From positions 1-64,000 of the forward strand of contig DHKB01000034.1 in the NCBI GenBank assembly GCA_002407045.1: DNA of 64,000 nucleotides, in the 5' to 3' direction. The notes under the pieces were generated by a model, which was not told where the DNA came from, made no database searches, and saw only the letters and a program-made list of their open reading frames with translations. Shown in pieces: positions 53,472-62,275 of this stretch (the first letter of the stretch is position 1; every line of letters begins with the position of its first letter). A program made the translations under genes and the position numbers. Origin of the DNA: Candidatus Bruticola papionis. Lineage in GTDB: Bacteria > Vulcanimicrobiota > Xenobia > Xenobiales > Xenobiaceae.

Positions 53472-54341
53472 TTACTTTTCTACTTGATCGTTTTTACTAG
53501 ACATTTGGAAGATTATCGGCGTACGATTAAAGCTAATAGCCCCTTTATGACAAATATCCAAACAATTGAAACATTTTATACAACGGCTGTTATCTACATT
53601 TCCACAACTTATATCTATACATTCAGCTTGGCAATTACGAGCGCAAAGTCCACATTTTATACATTTTTGTCGTTCAATTTCTATTTGATAAAGTGAATTA
53701 CAACTTATAAATCCCAACGCCGTTCCCACTGGACAAATACTATTACAGTACAAACGGCCCGAGAAAAATGACATTATTATAATAATTATCCCCCACAAAC
53801 CAGAAATAGCGAAATTCAGCCAATCGATAGTAAAATATTGTACTTGAGTTGTACTAGAAATACTTGTTTCTGCCAATTGAGCAGCGATTTTATTATCGAT
53901 CCAAATAGATACAGGGTTAAAGAAATTGGCTGCCAAACGACCGAATATAGCATAAGGATCTAGGAAACTAACTATATAACTCAATCCTCCAACTAAGGCA
54001 ATAGCACAAATGGATATACAAATATAGCGAGCATTATTAACCTTACTTCGAGGTGAGCGGAAAACAAATTTGGGCTGACGTCGGAACTTTGCTCCCAAAT
54101 AAGAAAAAATTTCTTGCATAATGCCCAAAGGACAAATAAAAGAACAGTAAAGACGGCCGCCTAATACAGTTGCAACTAACCACAGCCCCAAAACAAACAA
54201 ATTAAGGCTTAATAAGGCTGGTATTATTTGCAATTTAGCTAAACAAGATAGACCATAAATGTTGGTACCTGAATTAGTGAACAACCATAACATACCGCCG
54301 AACATAATAACGGCTAGCCAAACGCGTACTTTTTTCAGCAC
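53472..54341 (-). CDS. NapH-like membrane [4Fe-4S] protein
   Basis: 289 aa inner-membrane protein with about four to five spans (VWLAVIMFGGMLWLF, LSLNLFVLGLWLVATVLGG, CISICAIALVGGLSYIVSF, ISGLWGIIIIIMSFFSG). Two CxxxCP-type sites (CSFICPLG and CNSICPVG) are the NapH/NosR/RnfB-like signature, and the C terminus has two ferredoxin clusters (CIKCGLCARNCQ and CIKCFNCLDICHKG). It takes electrons from quinol or a soluble donor to a periplasmic partner. GTG start with GAGGA. Forms an operon with the NapG-like gene. No nitrate reductase genes are nearby. Confidence 0.86.
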   Translation of the reverse strand: MLKKVRVWLAVIMFGGMLWLFTNSGTNIYGLSCLAKLQIIPALLSLNLFVLGLWLVATVLGGRLYCSFICPLGIMQEIFSYLGAKFRRQPKFVFRSPRSKVNNARYICISICAIALVGGLSYIVSFLDPYAIFGRLAANFFNPVSIWIDNKIAAQLAETSISSTTQVQYFTIDWLNFAISGLWGIIIIIMSFFSGRLYCNSICPVGTALGFISCNSLYQIEIERQKCIKCGLCARNCQAECIDISCGNVDNSRCIKCFNCLDICHKGAISFNRTPIIFQMSSKNDQVEK

Positions 54342-54391
54342 AACTTATCCTCTGCTCAAAAATATCGATAATTACTTTAATAGCCAGATAT

Positions 54392-54433
54392 AAAAATTGG
54401 TTCGATCTACTTGTGAAAATCGAACCAATTTTT
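54392..54433 (-). terminator. Terminator of ATP-grasp gene
   Basis: A perfect 15-bp stem (AAAAATTGGTTCGAT/ATCGAACCAATTTTT, arms 54392-54406 and 54419-54433). The A/T ends give a T run on either strand. Confidence 0.85.
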
Positions 54434-54467
54434 ATACAACTATTGACGTTCTTGAAAACTGTGCGAA

Positions 54468-55670
54468 TTAATCAGCAGTTTGTTTAGGAGGCTCTATAGC
54501 CATATAGTCTTGGCGCATACGCTCCATGTAAGAATTAGTCAGTTCGGTAATACGATTAAAGCTGGGGCTCTTAAGTACCATACCGACATGGTGATCTTTA
54601 TCCATACGCCAAACGACTTCAGGATCATTATAAGCTGAAGTATCAGGCTTGGCCTGGCGAGAGAGCGAAACCATTAAAGAAGCACTATCATAACGACGCT
54701 CGGGCACAGTATATTCTTCGCCGCGAGCACAAGCCAGCTCTAAGCGAGCCCACTCTTGCCACAAATTGATGCCGGTAGCTGCTTCTACCATCATATCAAT
54801 ATTGGCTCCACCTACACGAGCAGCAATTTCTAAGAAATAAACCTGGCCATCTTTAGAAGAGCGAATAAACTCTGCATGAGTAACGCCACGCACCAGCTTC
54901 ATAGCTTTAACGATCTTGCGATTCATTTCAGCTACTTCCGGTTCTTCTTCGAAGCCCTGAGGCAAAGTACGAGTGCAGAACACGCCACCGAAGTTCCAAA
55001 TATCAAAAGGAGGTTTTACATAGCGGGAGACGTTAGAAAAAACGATCTTGCCATCCCAAACGATAGAATCGACATGATAAACGGAACCGGGAATATACTC
55101 TTCCAATAAACGATGACTCTGTTCGTCGCCTAATTGACTGATAATATCCCAAAATTCTTGAGGGCTGTTGATTTTTTTTATTCCTACTGCGCCAGCCTCA
55201 GAGCGAGGTTTCAAAAACCAAGGGCCGGGAACTTCTTTCATAAATTTGTCAAGTTTGCCATAATTTAAGACATGCTCAAAACGAGGGCAGCGAATATGCT
55301 CATCGCGAGCTTGCACGCGCATAGCTAACTTGTCACGGAAATAGCGAGCGGTAGTGTCTCCCATGCCGGGAATGCGCAAATGCTCTCGCAAAGAAGCTAC
55401 CAGCTCCACGTCATAATCGTCCATAGGAATAATACGATCAAAGACGATATTGCGAGCCAAGTAAGACACAGCATTCAGAACTTCTTGGCGGCTGGTAAAT
55501 TCTGGCATATAGAACACGTCTTTTAAGTATTGACGCGCCCAGGGTTCGTCTTTAAAGCTAAGTTTAGTCAATAAATAAACTTGACATCCCTCTTTATAGC
55601 ATTCTTCTATAAAACGGTTGCCTTTAAAATAGCTAGCGACGACTAAAATAGTGACTGGCTTCTTGTCCAA
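54468..55670 (-). CDS. ATP-grasp family ligase
   Basis: 400 aa. A preATP-grasp domain (TILVVASYFKGNRFIEEC...) precedes the ATP-grasp fold with WFLKPRSEAGAVGIKK (ATP-binding Lys), LLEEYIPGSVYHVDSIVWDG, and the metal-binding end FLEIAARVGGANIDMM. It joins a carboxylate to an amine or thiol with ATP; the substrates cannot be read from sequence. TTG start strongly supported by GAGGAG six nt upstream. A perfect hairpin (55683-55706) ends exactly where the Shine-Dalgarno begins, suggesting control of its translation. Confidence 0.88.
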   Translation of the reverse strand: MDKKPVTILVVASYFKGNRFIEECYKEGCQVYLLTKLSFKDEPWARQYLKDVFYMPEFTSRQEVLNAVSYLARNIVFDRIIPMDDYDVELVASLREHLRIPGMGDTTARYFRDKLAMRVQARDEHIRCPRFEHVLNYGKLDKFMKEVPGPWFLKPRSEAGAVGIKKINSPQEFWDIISQLGDEQSHRLLEEYIPGSVYHVDSIVWDGKIVFSNVSRYVKPPFDIWNFGGVFCTRTLPQGFEEEPEVAEMNRKIVKAMKLVRGVTHAEFIRSSKDGQVYFLEIAARVGGANIDMMVEAATGINLWQEWARLELACARGEEYTVPERRYDSASLMVSLSRQAKPDTSAYNDPEVVWRMDKDHHVGMVLKSPSFNRITELTNSYMERMRQDYMAIEPPKQTAD

Positions 55671-55682
55671 AATAAACTCCTC

Positions 55683-55706
55683 GGCGAGTTTTAAAATGAA
55701 CTCGCC
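55683..55706 (-). promoter_or_regulatory. Hairpin abutting Shine-Dalgarno of ATP-grasp gene
   Basis: Perfect 8-bp stem GGCGAGTT/AACTCGCC with 8-nt loop. On the minus strand the stem ends directly at GAGGAG (55677-55682). No T run, so it is not a simple terminator; a translational control element is possible. Confidence 0.5.
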
Positions 55707-55761
55707 TTAGTGCAATGATAGTTGATATAAAATAACTAAAAATAGTAACTTGTATATTTTA

Positions 55762-57576
55762 TCACGAGTTGAGAAGCTCTTCAAATGCCGTAAAATCGCG
55801 ATTTATTATGTCTAAGGAGCTTTCCCAGAATTTGCTATCAGTTAGATCGGCACCTAATCCGAGGCGAGCCGTGTCTTCACAAGAAGCGCTGCCAGTTAAA
55901 CGCAACAACTTAGTGAAGGTAGGCAAGAATTTAGAACCTTGCTTAAGCGCTTGAGCATAAATGCCCATGCTGAAGAGATAGCCGAAAATATAAGGGAAAT
56001 TATAGAAGCTTATTTCCGTAATATAGAAATGGCCTTTGGAAGCCCAGAACCAAGGATCTAACTGTTTTTCATCCAAAGCATCGCCGTAGACTTGCTTTTG
56101 AGTTTCTTCCATAAGGAGGCAAAGCTCAGAGGCAGAGAACAATTTATCAGGGCGCTTCTCGTAAAAAGATCTTTCAAATAAATAGCGCATGACAATATTG
56201 AGTAAATAGCTAGCTGCATCATCGAGGCGGCGCTGATACATACTCAATTTTTCTAAGCGACTCAATCCAGGCTGAGCCAATAAATAATCACTAAGCAAAG
56301 CTTCAGCAAATGTAGAAGCGGTTTCGGCCAGCGTCATAGGGTAATTGTGGGCACAAGGGCGCAAACCATCCATTAAATATTCGTGATAGGCGTGGCCCAA
56401 TTCGTGAGCTAAAGTAAAGACGTCGCCTAAATTACCTTGGAAGGTCATAAAAATACGCGACTGGCCCAACAAAATGGAAGAAGTGCAGAAACCACCAGGA
56501 CGTTTGCCTTCTCTAACTTCCGATTCTATCCAATGATTATCTAGAGCTTCACGAGCGAATTTACCAAAAGCCGGATCAAAACGGTTAAAAGCTTTGACAA
56601 TTAACTCTCCAGCTTCTTGCCAAGTATATGTCTTGCTCTTAGCAGGCTTGGCTTCATGTAAATAAGCGGCAAAGTCTACTGGAGCTCCCAAATCTTGGAA
56701 GCCGAGACGCTCCAAACCAAGCAACTTGGCCTTTAAACGTAAATAACGGCGCGGCAACTCGGCGTGCTTGAGCACGGTATCGATCATTTTTTCCAAAGTC
56801 GAACGTTGCAAACCAGAATCAAAAGCAGCTTCTTCCAAGAAGTGTTTGTAACCGCGACGAGCTTGTAATTTTAGACGACAACCAGCAATATTATTTAACG
56901 CAGCGCTAACTGAATGAGCTGCTCCTTTCCAAGCTTGATTAGATTCAGCTAAAGTGCTGGTTCTAACTTGGCGATCCGGATCTTCCATCAAGCTAACTTT
57001 TAAACTCATGGGAGCGCGGCGCTTTTGTCCTTTACTGTCGGTAATTTCAAAATTGAGAGAACCGGCAATATTTTCGTACAAATTCTCCCAAGCTTTAAAA
57101 CCGGTTAAATCAAGTTCCGCAGCCAGATTTTCCAATTCTGAATCCATGCTGTGCAAAGCGCTATGACGCAAACGTTCCAGCTGATACTCAGCACCCTTCA
57201 TTTTTGGATCGGAGCACAGTTGCTTAAATTGTTCTTCGTCAAGCTGACGCAACGAAGCTAAAAGGCGCACTTCAACTTGACGGAATTGGGCTCCCAATTC
57301 TTCTAATTGACTTTGAGCCTGGGCACTAACTTCATTGGCAATATCCTCCGAGCGTACACATTCCATATAAACAACCATATGTTGTAAACGTGCCTGGAGT
57401 TCTTCAAATTCCAACAAGAAAGCGCTCAAGTCTTCCAAGCTTTGAGGAGCTTGCTTGCAGCTAATCATTTCCCCTACTTGCTCTTGGACAGCTGCAAAAT
57501 AAGCCAAATAATCTTCTTGATCTGGACCTTGGAAAAACGGCCTCAGATCCCAATTGTCAAAACCACAATTAGTCAT
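55762..57576 (-). CDS. pepF: Oligoendopeptidase F (M3 family)
   Basis: 604 aa cytosolic zinc peptidase that cleaves short peptides. N-terminal helical PepF domain (about 1-200), then the M3 catalytic domain with HELGH in TLAHELGHAYHEYL and the third-ligand Glu in TLAETASTFAEALL, then LGADLTDSKFWESS near the C terminus, as in PepF. The usual length is about 600. It starts 46 nt after the terminator of the pseudopilin operon on the same strand. Confidence 0.95.
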   Translation of the reverse strand: MTNCGFDNWDLRPFFQGPDQEDYLAYFAAVQEQVGEMISCKQAPQSLEDLSAFLLEFEELQARLQHMVVYMECVRSEDIANEVSAQAQSQLEELGAQFRQVEVRLLASLRQLDEEQFKQLCSDPKMKGAEYQLERLRHSALHSMDSELENLAAELDLTGFKAWENLYENIAGSLNFEITDSKGQKRRAPMSLKVSLMEDPDRQVRTSTLAESNQAWKGAAHSVSAALNNIAGCRLKLQARRGYKHFLEEAAFDSGLQRSTLEKMIDTVLKHAELPRRYLRLKAKLLGLERLGFQDLGAPVDFAAYLHEAKPAKSKTYTWQEAGELIVKAFNRFDPAFGKFAREALDNHWIESEVREGKRPGGFCTSSILLGQSRIFMTFQGNLGDVFTLAHELGHAYHEYLMDGLRPCAHNYPMTLAETASTFAEALLSDYLLAQPGLSRLEKLSMYQRRLDDAASYLLNIVMRYLFERSFYEKRPDKLFSASELCLLMEETQKQVYGDALDEKQLDPWFWASKGHFYITEISFYNFPYIFGYLFSMGIYAQALKQGSKFLPTFTKLLRLTGSASCEDTARLGLGADLTDSKFWESSLDIINRDFTAFEELLNS

Positions 57577-57621
57577 ATTGTTGATAACCTTCAGAAAAAA
57601 AAACTGGTCGACTCGTCTTCG

Positions 57622-57667
57622 AAAAATAATCGGGCCGCCCCTTCCCTAAAGGAAGAAGCGGCCCGAT
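57622..57667 (-). terminator. Terminator of pseudopilin operon
   Basis: CGGGCCGC (57631-57638) pairs with GCGGCCCG (57658-57665), with inner CTTCC/GGAAG, followed on the minus strand by ATTATTTTTC. It lies just upstream of pepF. Confidence 0.8.
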
Positions 57668-57714
57668 CGCTTAGGTATAAGCTATATGTTTACAGCTTGA
57701 GAAATAATCAGCAA

Positions 57715-60120
57715 CTATAAATCGCTAATAGCTCCCTTATCTTCGTAAGCGGTAATCATATAATCACCGAAAATACCTCTTTCGGCAAACTTACCGATAT
57801 TCCATCTCGGGAAGCAAGGAGGTAAATTGTAGCGCAAGTTTTCATCATGGCTGAATTTCTGAACGTAATAGCCACGACCGTTGGTGTCTCCCTCTGTATC
57901 GAGGAAGCCGCTAACTATAGCGCCGTTTAATTTAAAAACTCTACAATCACTTTCCTTTTTGATATCACGATCTTTGATCAACTCTTGGTAATTGCTAGCA
58001 GAGTTGTAGGCCATGTTGTTCCAGTCAAACTGAACAGAGTGATCCATGCTCATCAATACAGCATCGATACGCAATTGGTTCTTCTTCTCTGTAGTATTCT
58101 TGACTCTACCATTGATAGACTTGTCATTTAACAAGACATAGTTCTTAGCAACGACACCCAGGCTGGGAAGTTTGCTAGTTCCGGCATTGGAGGAATCGTA
58201 AGCTATATCACTAGCTAAAATGACATTACCTTCACGTTCAATAGCACTATTAGCAGGAGTAGGCCAAATGCTCTTTACGTCAGAGCCAGTACCGTATAAC
58301 TGTTGCTGACTGAAAGGAGGAACGTTGACATAGGGGTTCTCTTCATACAATTCACGAGCGGCATCGCTATACAAAGCAGAGCCACCGTTCTCTCTATTTA
58401 AACTCTTATCACGTGCCTCATTTACATTGGCAACAACAGTTAAAGCGCCATTGAGAAGTCCATTGCCAGTAGTTTTGCTACTGTCGATGTAGTCACTGCT
58501 CAAGCCATCTCCACTGAAATTTCGAACATTGACAACTTCTACATTTCCACCCTCAACGCTAATAACGCCACCTCTAATTTTATCTATAGAAGTCGCAGGT
58601 TGCAGAACTTCTACATAATTTTGGTCAACGGGAGCACCAGGTTCCATGCCTTCGGTGATAGCGGAATTGTATTTCAGAACCTTAACTTCATCGCCCTTAA
58701 TTTCCACACGCACAGTGGCAAAGGTTGGAGTAGCTGAAGGAACTTTTTCATTTTTTCCATCCCTAACGACAGTAGTGTTAGCTTGAGCAATATCAGGACA
58801 CTTTCCCTTGCGTTTGGTAGCATTTATATCGCTAGCCTGGTTCACATTATTTTTTTCGGCTATTTTGAATTCTAACTTTTTCTTACCATCATATCTATCC
58901 AGAGTATCTCCTACCTCATCAAAGTACTCTTTAACTTGCGGCAATCCAAGTGAAGGAACACCGTCACGCAAAGATCCATTGAATAAGTTTTTGGTACTCT
59001 TGCCACCTTGAGCAAAACTTTTTACTTCTCCACCCTTAGAATCTCTATATTCATAGTTTTTACTCGACTGGGCAGTAGTTACATCACCTTGGAAAATATA
59101 GTGATTATCCTTAAAGCCATCAGGAGAGAAGAAGCCAAGCTTACCATCAAGAGTAGTACCTTTATAGTTATGAAGGTATCTCTTAACAGCATTATCTTCG
59201 GGATCGTCGTCTGCATAGCCATCTACACGCAAGCGGCCAGCCTCAATATACCCTTCAGGAAGGAATACGGCCGACCTCGCGATATTGGCGCCCTCAGAGG
59301 TACCACCAGGTCCTAAATCGACACCAGTAGCATCCCAAGAACGTGCATTTTGAATAAAGTGCATAAAGTCACAAGCTACGCTCTCACGGACTCTAGCTTC
59401 TACGACACGCGTTGCCAGAGGGACTCGCTGCCCATGGCTAGAGCTATTACCAGTATTTGCAAAAACTCTCGCAACAGATAATAACTGATATTGGCTAGGT
59501 TGATTGCTGCTAGGATAACGGAATTCTGTGCAGACAACCTCTACTTCAGCGAAATTGCCTCCCTTTCCAAGCAACAATCTATAGTTGCTGCTCCGGTCAT
59601 TGGCATCTCGGAAAGTGATCAAACGACTATCGCTACCGTCACGCTTGTTAAAAGTGTCAGGATCCTGACCGCCGTGAGCAGCTTTCCAAGTATCTTCTCC
59701 AAGAACTTTACCACTATAATCAAGCCCATAATCTTTCTTGAGTTGACTAGCGCTTAATGAAGTAACCTGAACATTGACTTGGTTATTTAAAGCTAAATTG
59801 TCTCCACTAGTAAGAACCAAATTTCTACCGCTACCGAATGAAGTGGAAACTAAATTTACCCACTGAGAAGTAGCACCAGCACTAGACTTGTCTGGTCTAA
59901 AATTGAGACCAGGCTGCCCCATGTAGTTGATTGCCGCTTCTATTCCCCAGTTAGCAGCATGCAAAGCTGCATCGTTATAGTTTGCGACTCTAGTAGCTCT
60001 GCTGTCATGTAAAGACAGAGCTACTACCGTAGTACTGATAGAAAACAAGATGGCGATTGTAAAGAGAGCAAAGATAAGGGCTACACCTTTTTTTACTCTC
60101 GGCTTTCGGGTAATATTCAT
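57715..60120 (-). CDS. PilX-like pseudopilin-associated protein, large
   Basis: 801 aa. N-terminal hydrophobic helix KKGVALIFALFTIAILFSISTTVVALSLHDS resembles the class III pilin/PilX N terminus, without the Glu5 of major pilins. The remaining 760 residues are largely polar and beta-rich (EVEVVCTEFRYPS, VRVEIKGDEVKVLKYN), much longer than PilX, and may form a surface-exposed or minor-pilin tip structure. Third gene in a PilV-PilW-PilX-like order, starting 17 bp after the PilW-like gene. Good Shine-Dalgarno GGGAG. Followed by a terminator. Confidence 0.78.
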   Translation of the reverse strand: MNITRKPRVKKGVALIFALFTIAILFSISTTVVALSLHDSRATRVANYNDAALHAANWGIEAAINYMGQPGLNFRPDKSSAGATSQWVNLVSTSFGSGRNLVLTSGDNLALNNQVNVQVTSLSASQLKKDYGLDYSGKVLGEDTWKAAHGGQDPDTFNKRDGSDSRLITFRDANDRSSNYRLLLGKGGNFAEVEVVCTEFRYPSSNQPSQYQLLSVARVFANTGNSSSHGQRVPLATRVVEARVRESVACDFMHFIQNARSWDATGVDLGPGGTSEGANIARSAVFLPEGYIEAGRLRVDGYADDDPEDNAVKRYLHNYKGTTLDGKLGFFSPDGFKDNHYIFQGDVTTAQSSKNYEYRDSKGGEVKSFAQGGKSTKNLFNGSLRDGVPSLGLPQVKEYFDEVGDTLDRYDGKKKLEFKIAEKNNVNQASDINATKRKGKCPDIAQANTTVVRDGKNEKVPSATPTFATVRVEIKGDEVKVLKYNSAITEGMEPGAPVDQNYVEVLQPATSIDKIRGGVISVEGGNVEVVNVRNFSGDGLSSDYIDSSKTTGNGLLNGALTVVANVNEARDKSLNRENGGSALYSDAARELYEENPYVNVPPFSQQQLYGTGSDVKSIWPTPANSAIEREGNVILASDIAYDSSNAGTSKLPSLGVVAKNYVLLNDKSINGRVKNTTEKKNQLRIDAVLMSMDHSVQFDWNNMAYNSASNYQELIKDRDIKKESDCRVFKLNGAIVSGFLDTEGDTNGRGYYVQKFSHDENLRYNLPPCFPRWNIGKFAERGIFGDYMITAYEDKGAISDL

Positions 60121-60137
60121 TTATTTCACTCTCCCTT

Positions 60138-61160
60138 CTAAGTACCGGCTTGTAAGCGTACTTGAGTTTCAAATTTTATTTCAGTAGCCCCTCCAGCGAT
60201 ACCAGAATCTTTACCTTTATGAACAGTCGTTTTAAAAGCGATATTAAACAAATTACGATTGTAAGTTGTGTAATAAAGCGAATCTATATCACCACCATGA
60301 CTGTTTAAGATGATAGGATGAGATACGGTAAATTCCATTGTAGCTTTAGAACGAACAAAAGTTTCGCCTCTGCTCTTATCTTTTAGCTCACCATTGCTGA
60401 AGTGACTGCTATCGGTTTCGCTATTGAGAGCACAAACAAGCCAATTAGACTCGTCATTTTGCTTGCTACCTGCAGGGTAGAAAATATGCTCAGTAGTGAA
60501 AAAAGCTGTGTTCAGCACCCAAATCACGCCCTGTACACTACGTCCAAGTCCTATGTTAATGCCATCCTGGGTTCTGGCACTATGACCAATATCATTTCCC
60601 GTGGCTCCATCTTTGATAGTATACACACGTCTCCATAATCTATCTGGAGTAGATTGGGGAACCATCCATTCAACGTATACATAATTGCTAAGTTGAGAGG
60701 GATTAAACTGATATGAGGATTGCGTAGCATTCGACATGCTAATTCCCAACTTAGGCCTAGTAAATATTAAATGATTGGCAATACTGCATTTACCATTTGT
60801 CCCCTTTGTTTTGGTGACTGCATACTCACCACCGTTATTAGTATATACTGTTCCAACGTCGGTTCCGTAGCTATCGGGAAGAAGTACGCCAGAAGGAAGA
60901 GTATTGGCTCCCATAAAGCTAACGCCAGTAGCTCCGACAGCAGGCAATGCAACAGCTAAACGCAACTCGTCAGCCATGCGGTTCATAGCTTCACGAGTAG
61001 CCACAGTGGCAGTACGCACGCTACGCTCAAATTCTTGTGCTCTCAAGCTAGAAATGAGCAAGTAAGCTATGAACGCCACCATTACAGCCAGCAAACCGGC
61101 ACCCACCAAAACTTCAATCAGAGTAAAACCGCTTGTTTTTTTGAGCTTAGAAACGTTCAT
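60138..61160 (-). CDS. PilW-like minor pseudopilin
   Basis: 340 aa. Prepilin N terminus: basic leader KLKKTSG, then FTLIEVLVGAGLLAVMVAFIAYLL with Glu at mature position 5. The prepilin peptidase would cut after the Gly. The C-terminal part is beta-rich with ISMS, YVEWMVPQ and FEVQVRL-like strands. The ATG overlaps the stop of the preceding gene (TAATG), so translation is coupled. Position and size match PilW. Confidence 0.85.
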   Translation of the reverse strand: MNVSKLKKTSGFTLIEVLVGAGLLAVMVAFIAYLLISSLRAQEFERSVRTATVATREAMNRMADELRLAVALPAVGATGVSFMGANTLPSGVLLPDSYGTDVGTVYTNNGGEYAVTKTKGTNGKCSIANHLIFTRPKLGISMSNATQSSYQFNPSQLSNYVYVEWMVPQSTPDRLWRRVYTIKDGATGNDIGHSARTQDGINIGLGRSVQGVIWVLNTAFFTTEHIFYPAGSKQNDESNWLVCALNSETDSSHFSNGELKDKSRGETFVRSKATMEFTVSHPIILNSHGGDIDSLYYTTYNRNLFNIAFKTTVHKGKDSGIAGGATEIKFETQVRLQAGT

Positions 61161-61702
61161 TAGCGATTACCAGTCCTTGCACTAACTAAAGAAGCGGAAC
61201 GTACAACTGTTCTGCCATTAATTGTCTCCGGCCAATAAACGTTTACAAAAATTTCCCAAAAACGAGAGTCGTTATTTCCCCCACTACCGAGATGATAGAA
61301 AGAAACTCCGGGAAGGCCGTCCTTGCCTCCAAACTTAGTATAATCTAAGCTAAATCCGTCCTCGGTCAGTTCCTGAACAGCAGTTAAACCACTATAATAG
61401 TTATCAAAATTGCCGCTTACTGGATGGGACGAATACCCTTCCAAATAGTGCTGTTTTCCACCGGAAACCAAACCAGAAATAAGAGACGAATTGCAAGCGA
61501 TAGGCATAGCTCTAAGCTCTTCAGCCACAGCAGCGGCGTGCTTAGCAGCCTTGACTGAATTTTGCGATTGTCTATTGAGCTTAAATGCAGCAGGAAATAC
61601 GGAAGCGAAAGCCACTAGGGTAGAGGTCAAAACTGCTATCGCAACCATAATTTCCAACAAGGTCAAACCTCGCTGTCCCTTTCTTCTAAATTTTAACTTC
61701 AT
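61160..61702 (-). CDS. PilV-like minor pseudopilin
   Basis: 180 aa. Basic leader MKLKFRRKGQRG, then LTLLEIMVAIAVLTSTLVAFASVF with Glu5 after the Gly cleavage site. First gene of the minus-strand pseudopilin operon; its stop overlaps the start of the PilW-like gene. GAGAGG precedes the ATG. These genes probably build the tip of a type IV pilus or type II secretion-like pseudopilus whose assembly ATPase and secretin lie elsewhere. Confidence 0.87.
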   Translation of the reverse strand: MKLKFRRKGQRGLTLLEIMVAIAVLTSTLVAFASVFPAAFKLNRQSQNSVKAAKHAAAVAEELRAMPIACNSSLISGLVSGGKQHYLEGYSSHPVSGNFDNYYSGLTAVQELTEDGFSLDYTKFGGKDGLPGVSFYHLGSGGNNDSRFWEIFVNVYWPETINGRTVVRSASLVSARTGNR

Positions 61703-61770
61703 ATGATGACAAACCTCTCTTCCATCCTACGTACCTATAGTATAAAATAAAAGTATGTACGAAGTCCATT

Positions 61771-61809
61771 ACATTAGAGTTAATAAATGCTAATATACTA
61801 ATCTAATGT
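61771..61809. promoter_or_regulatory. Inverted repeat between divergent pilin operons
   Basis: ACATTAGA (61771-61778) and TCTAATGT (61802-61809) are perfect inverted repeats, centres about 31 bp apart, in the AT-rich 148-bp divergent region. On the minus strand TGGACT-18 nt-TATACT lies just downstream and could be the promoter of the PilV-like operon. A shared regulator of both operons is plausible. Confidence 0.5.
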
Positions 61810-61850
61810 GCTTCGAAATGATAACAATATCATAAAGGCAGTGAATACAG

Positions 61851-62273
61851 TTGGTTAAACGATTTTTTTTTCTATCAGTTATATTGGCAATAGTATTTTA
61901 CGGATTTACCACTGTTTCTCCATCAGCTCTAGCTGCTGTGGTTGAGGGAGATCAAGTCGTTAGATATGTAGACACCCCCACCGGGACAATACTATACGAG
62001 GGAACAGCTATAGATACAGCACCTGTCCCAGAAGATCAAGCAGAAAGCAGTTACATACCACAAGGCTCTAGCAATCTGTCGAAAAGGCCTCATAAAGAGA
62101 AGGCCACTGCTTCAGCCATTCCCGAAGCTCCTAATTTTGACTCCGAAGTCGAGGCGCCAGCTCCAAAGCCCAAGAAAAACAATAACACTCTATTTATTGT
62201 CATTGGAGCTATTGCCATTATAATAGGCTTAGGTGTTATCCTATATATTGCAAAATCGCGGGAGAAGAAATAG
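61851..62273 (+). CDS. Single-pass membrane protein with signal peptide
   Basis: 140 aa. Signal peptide (FFFLSVILAIVFYGFTT...ALA), a polar Pro/Glu/Lys-rich extracytoplasmic part, and a C-terminal span (NTLFIVIGAIAIIIGLGVILYIA) with a short basic tail (KSREKK), i.e. type I topology. No family recognised. TTG start; Shine-Dalgarno weak (AAGG 12 nt away), so the start is uncertain. The pseudopilin gene follows 2 bp later, so the two are co-translated and probably related to the pilus-like machinery. Confidence 0.7.
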   Translation: MVKRFFFLSVILAIVFYGFTTVSPSALAAVVEGDQVVRYVDTPTGTILYEGTAIDTAPVPEDQAESSYIPQGSSNLSKRPHKEKATASAIPEAPNFDSEVEAPAPKPKKNNNTLFIVIGAIAIIIGLGVILYIAKSREKK

Positions 62274-62275
62274 GT

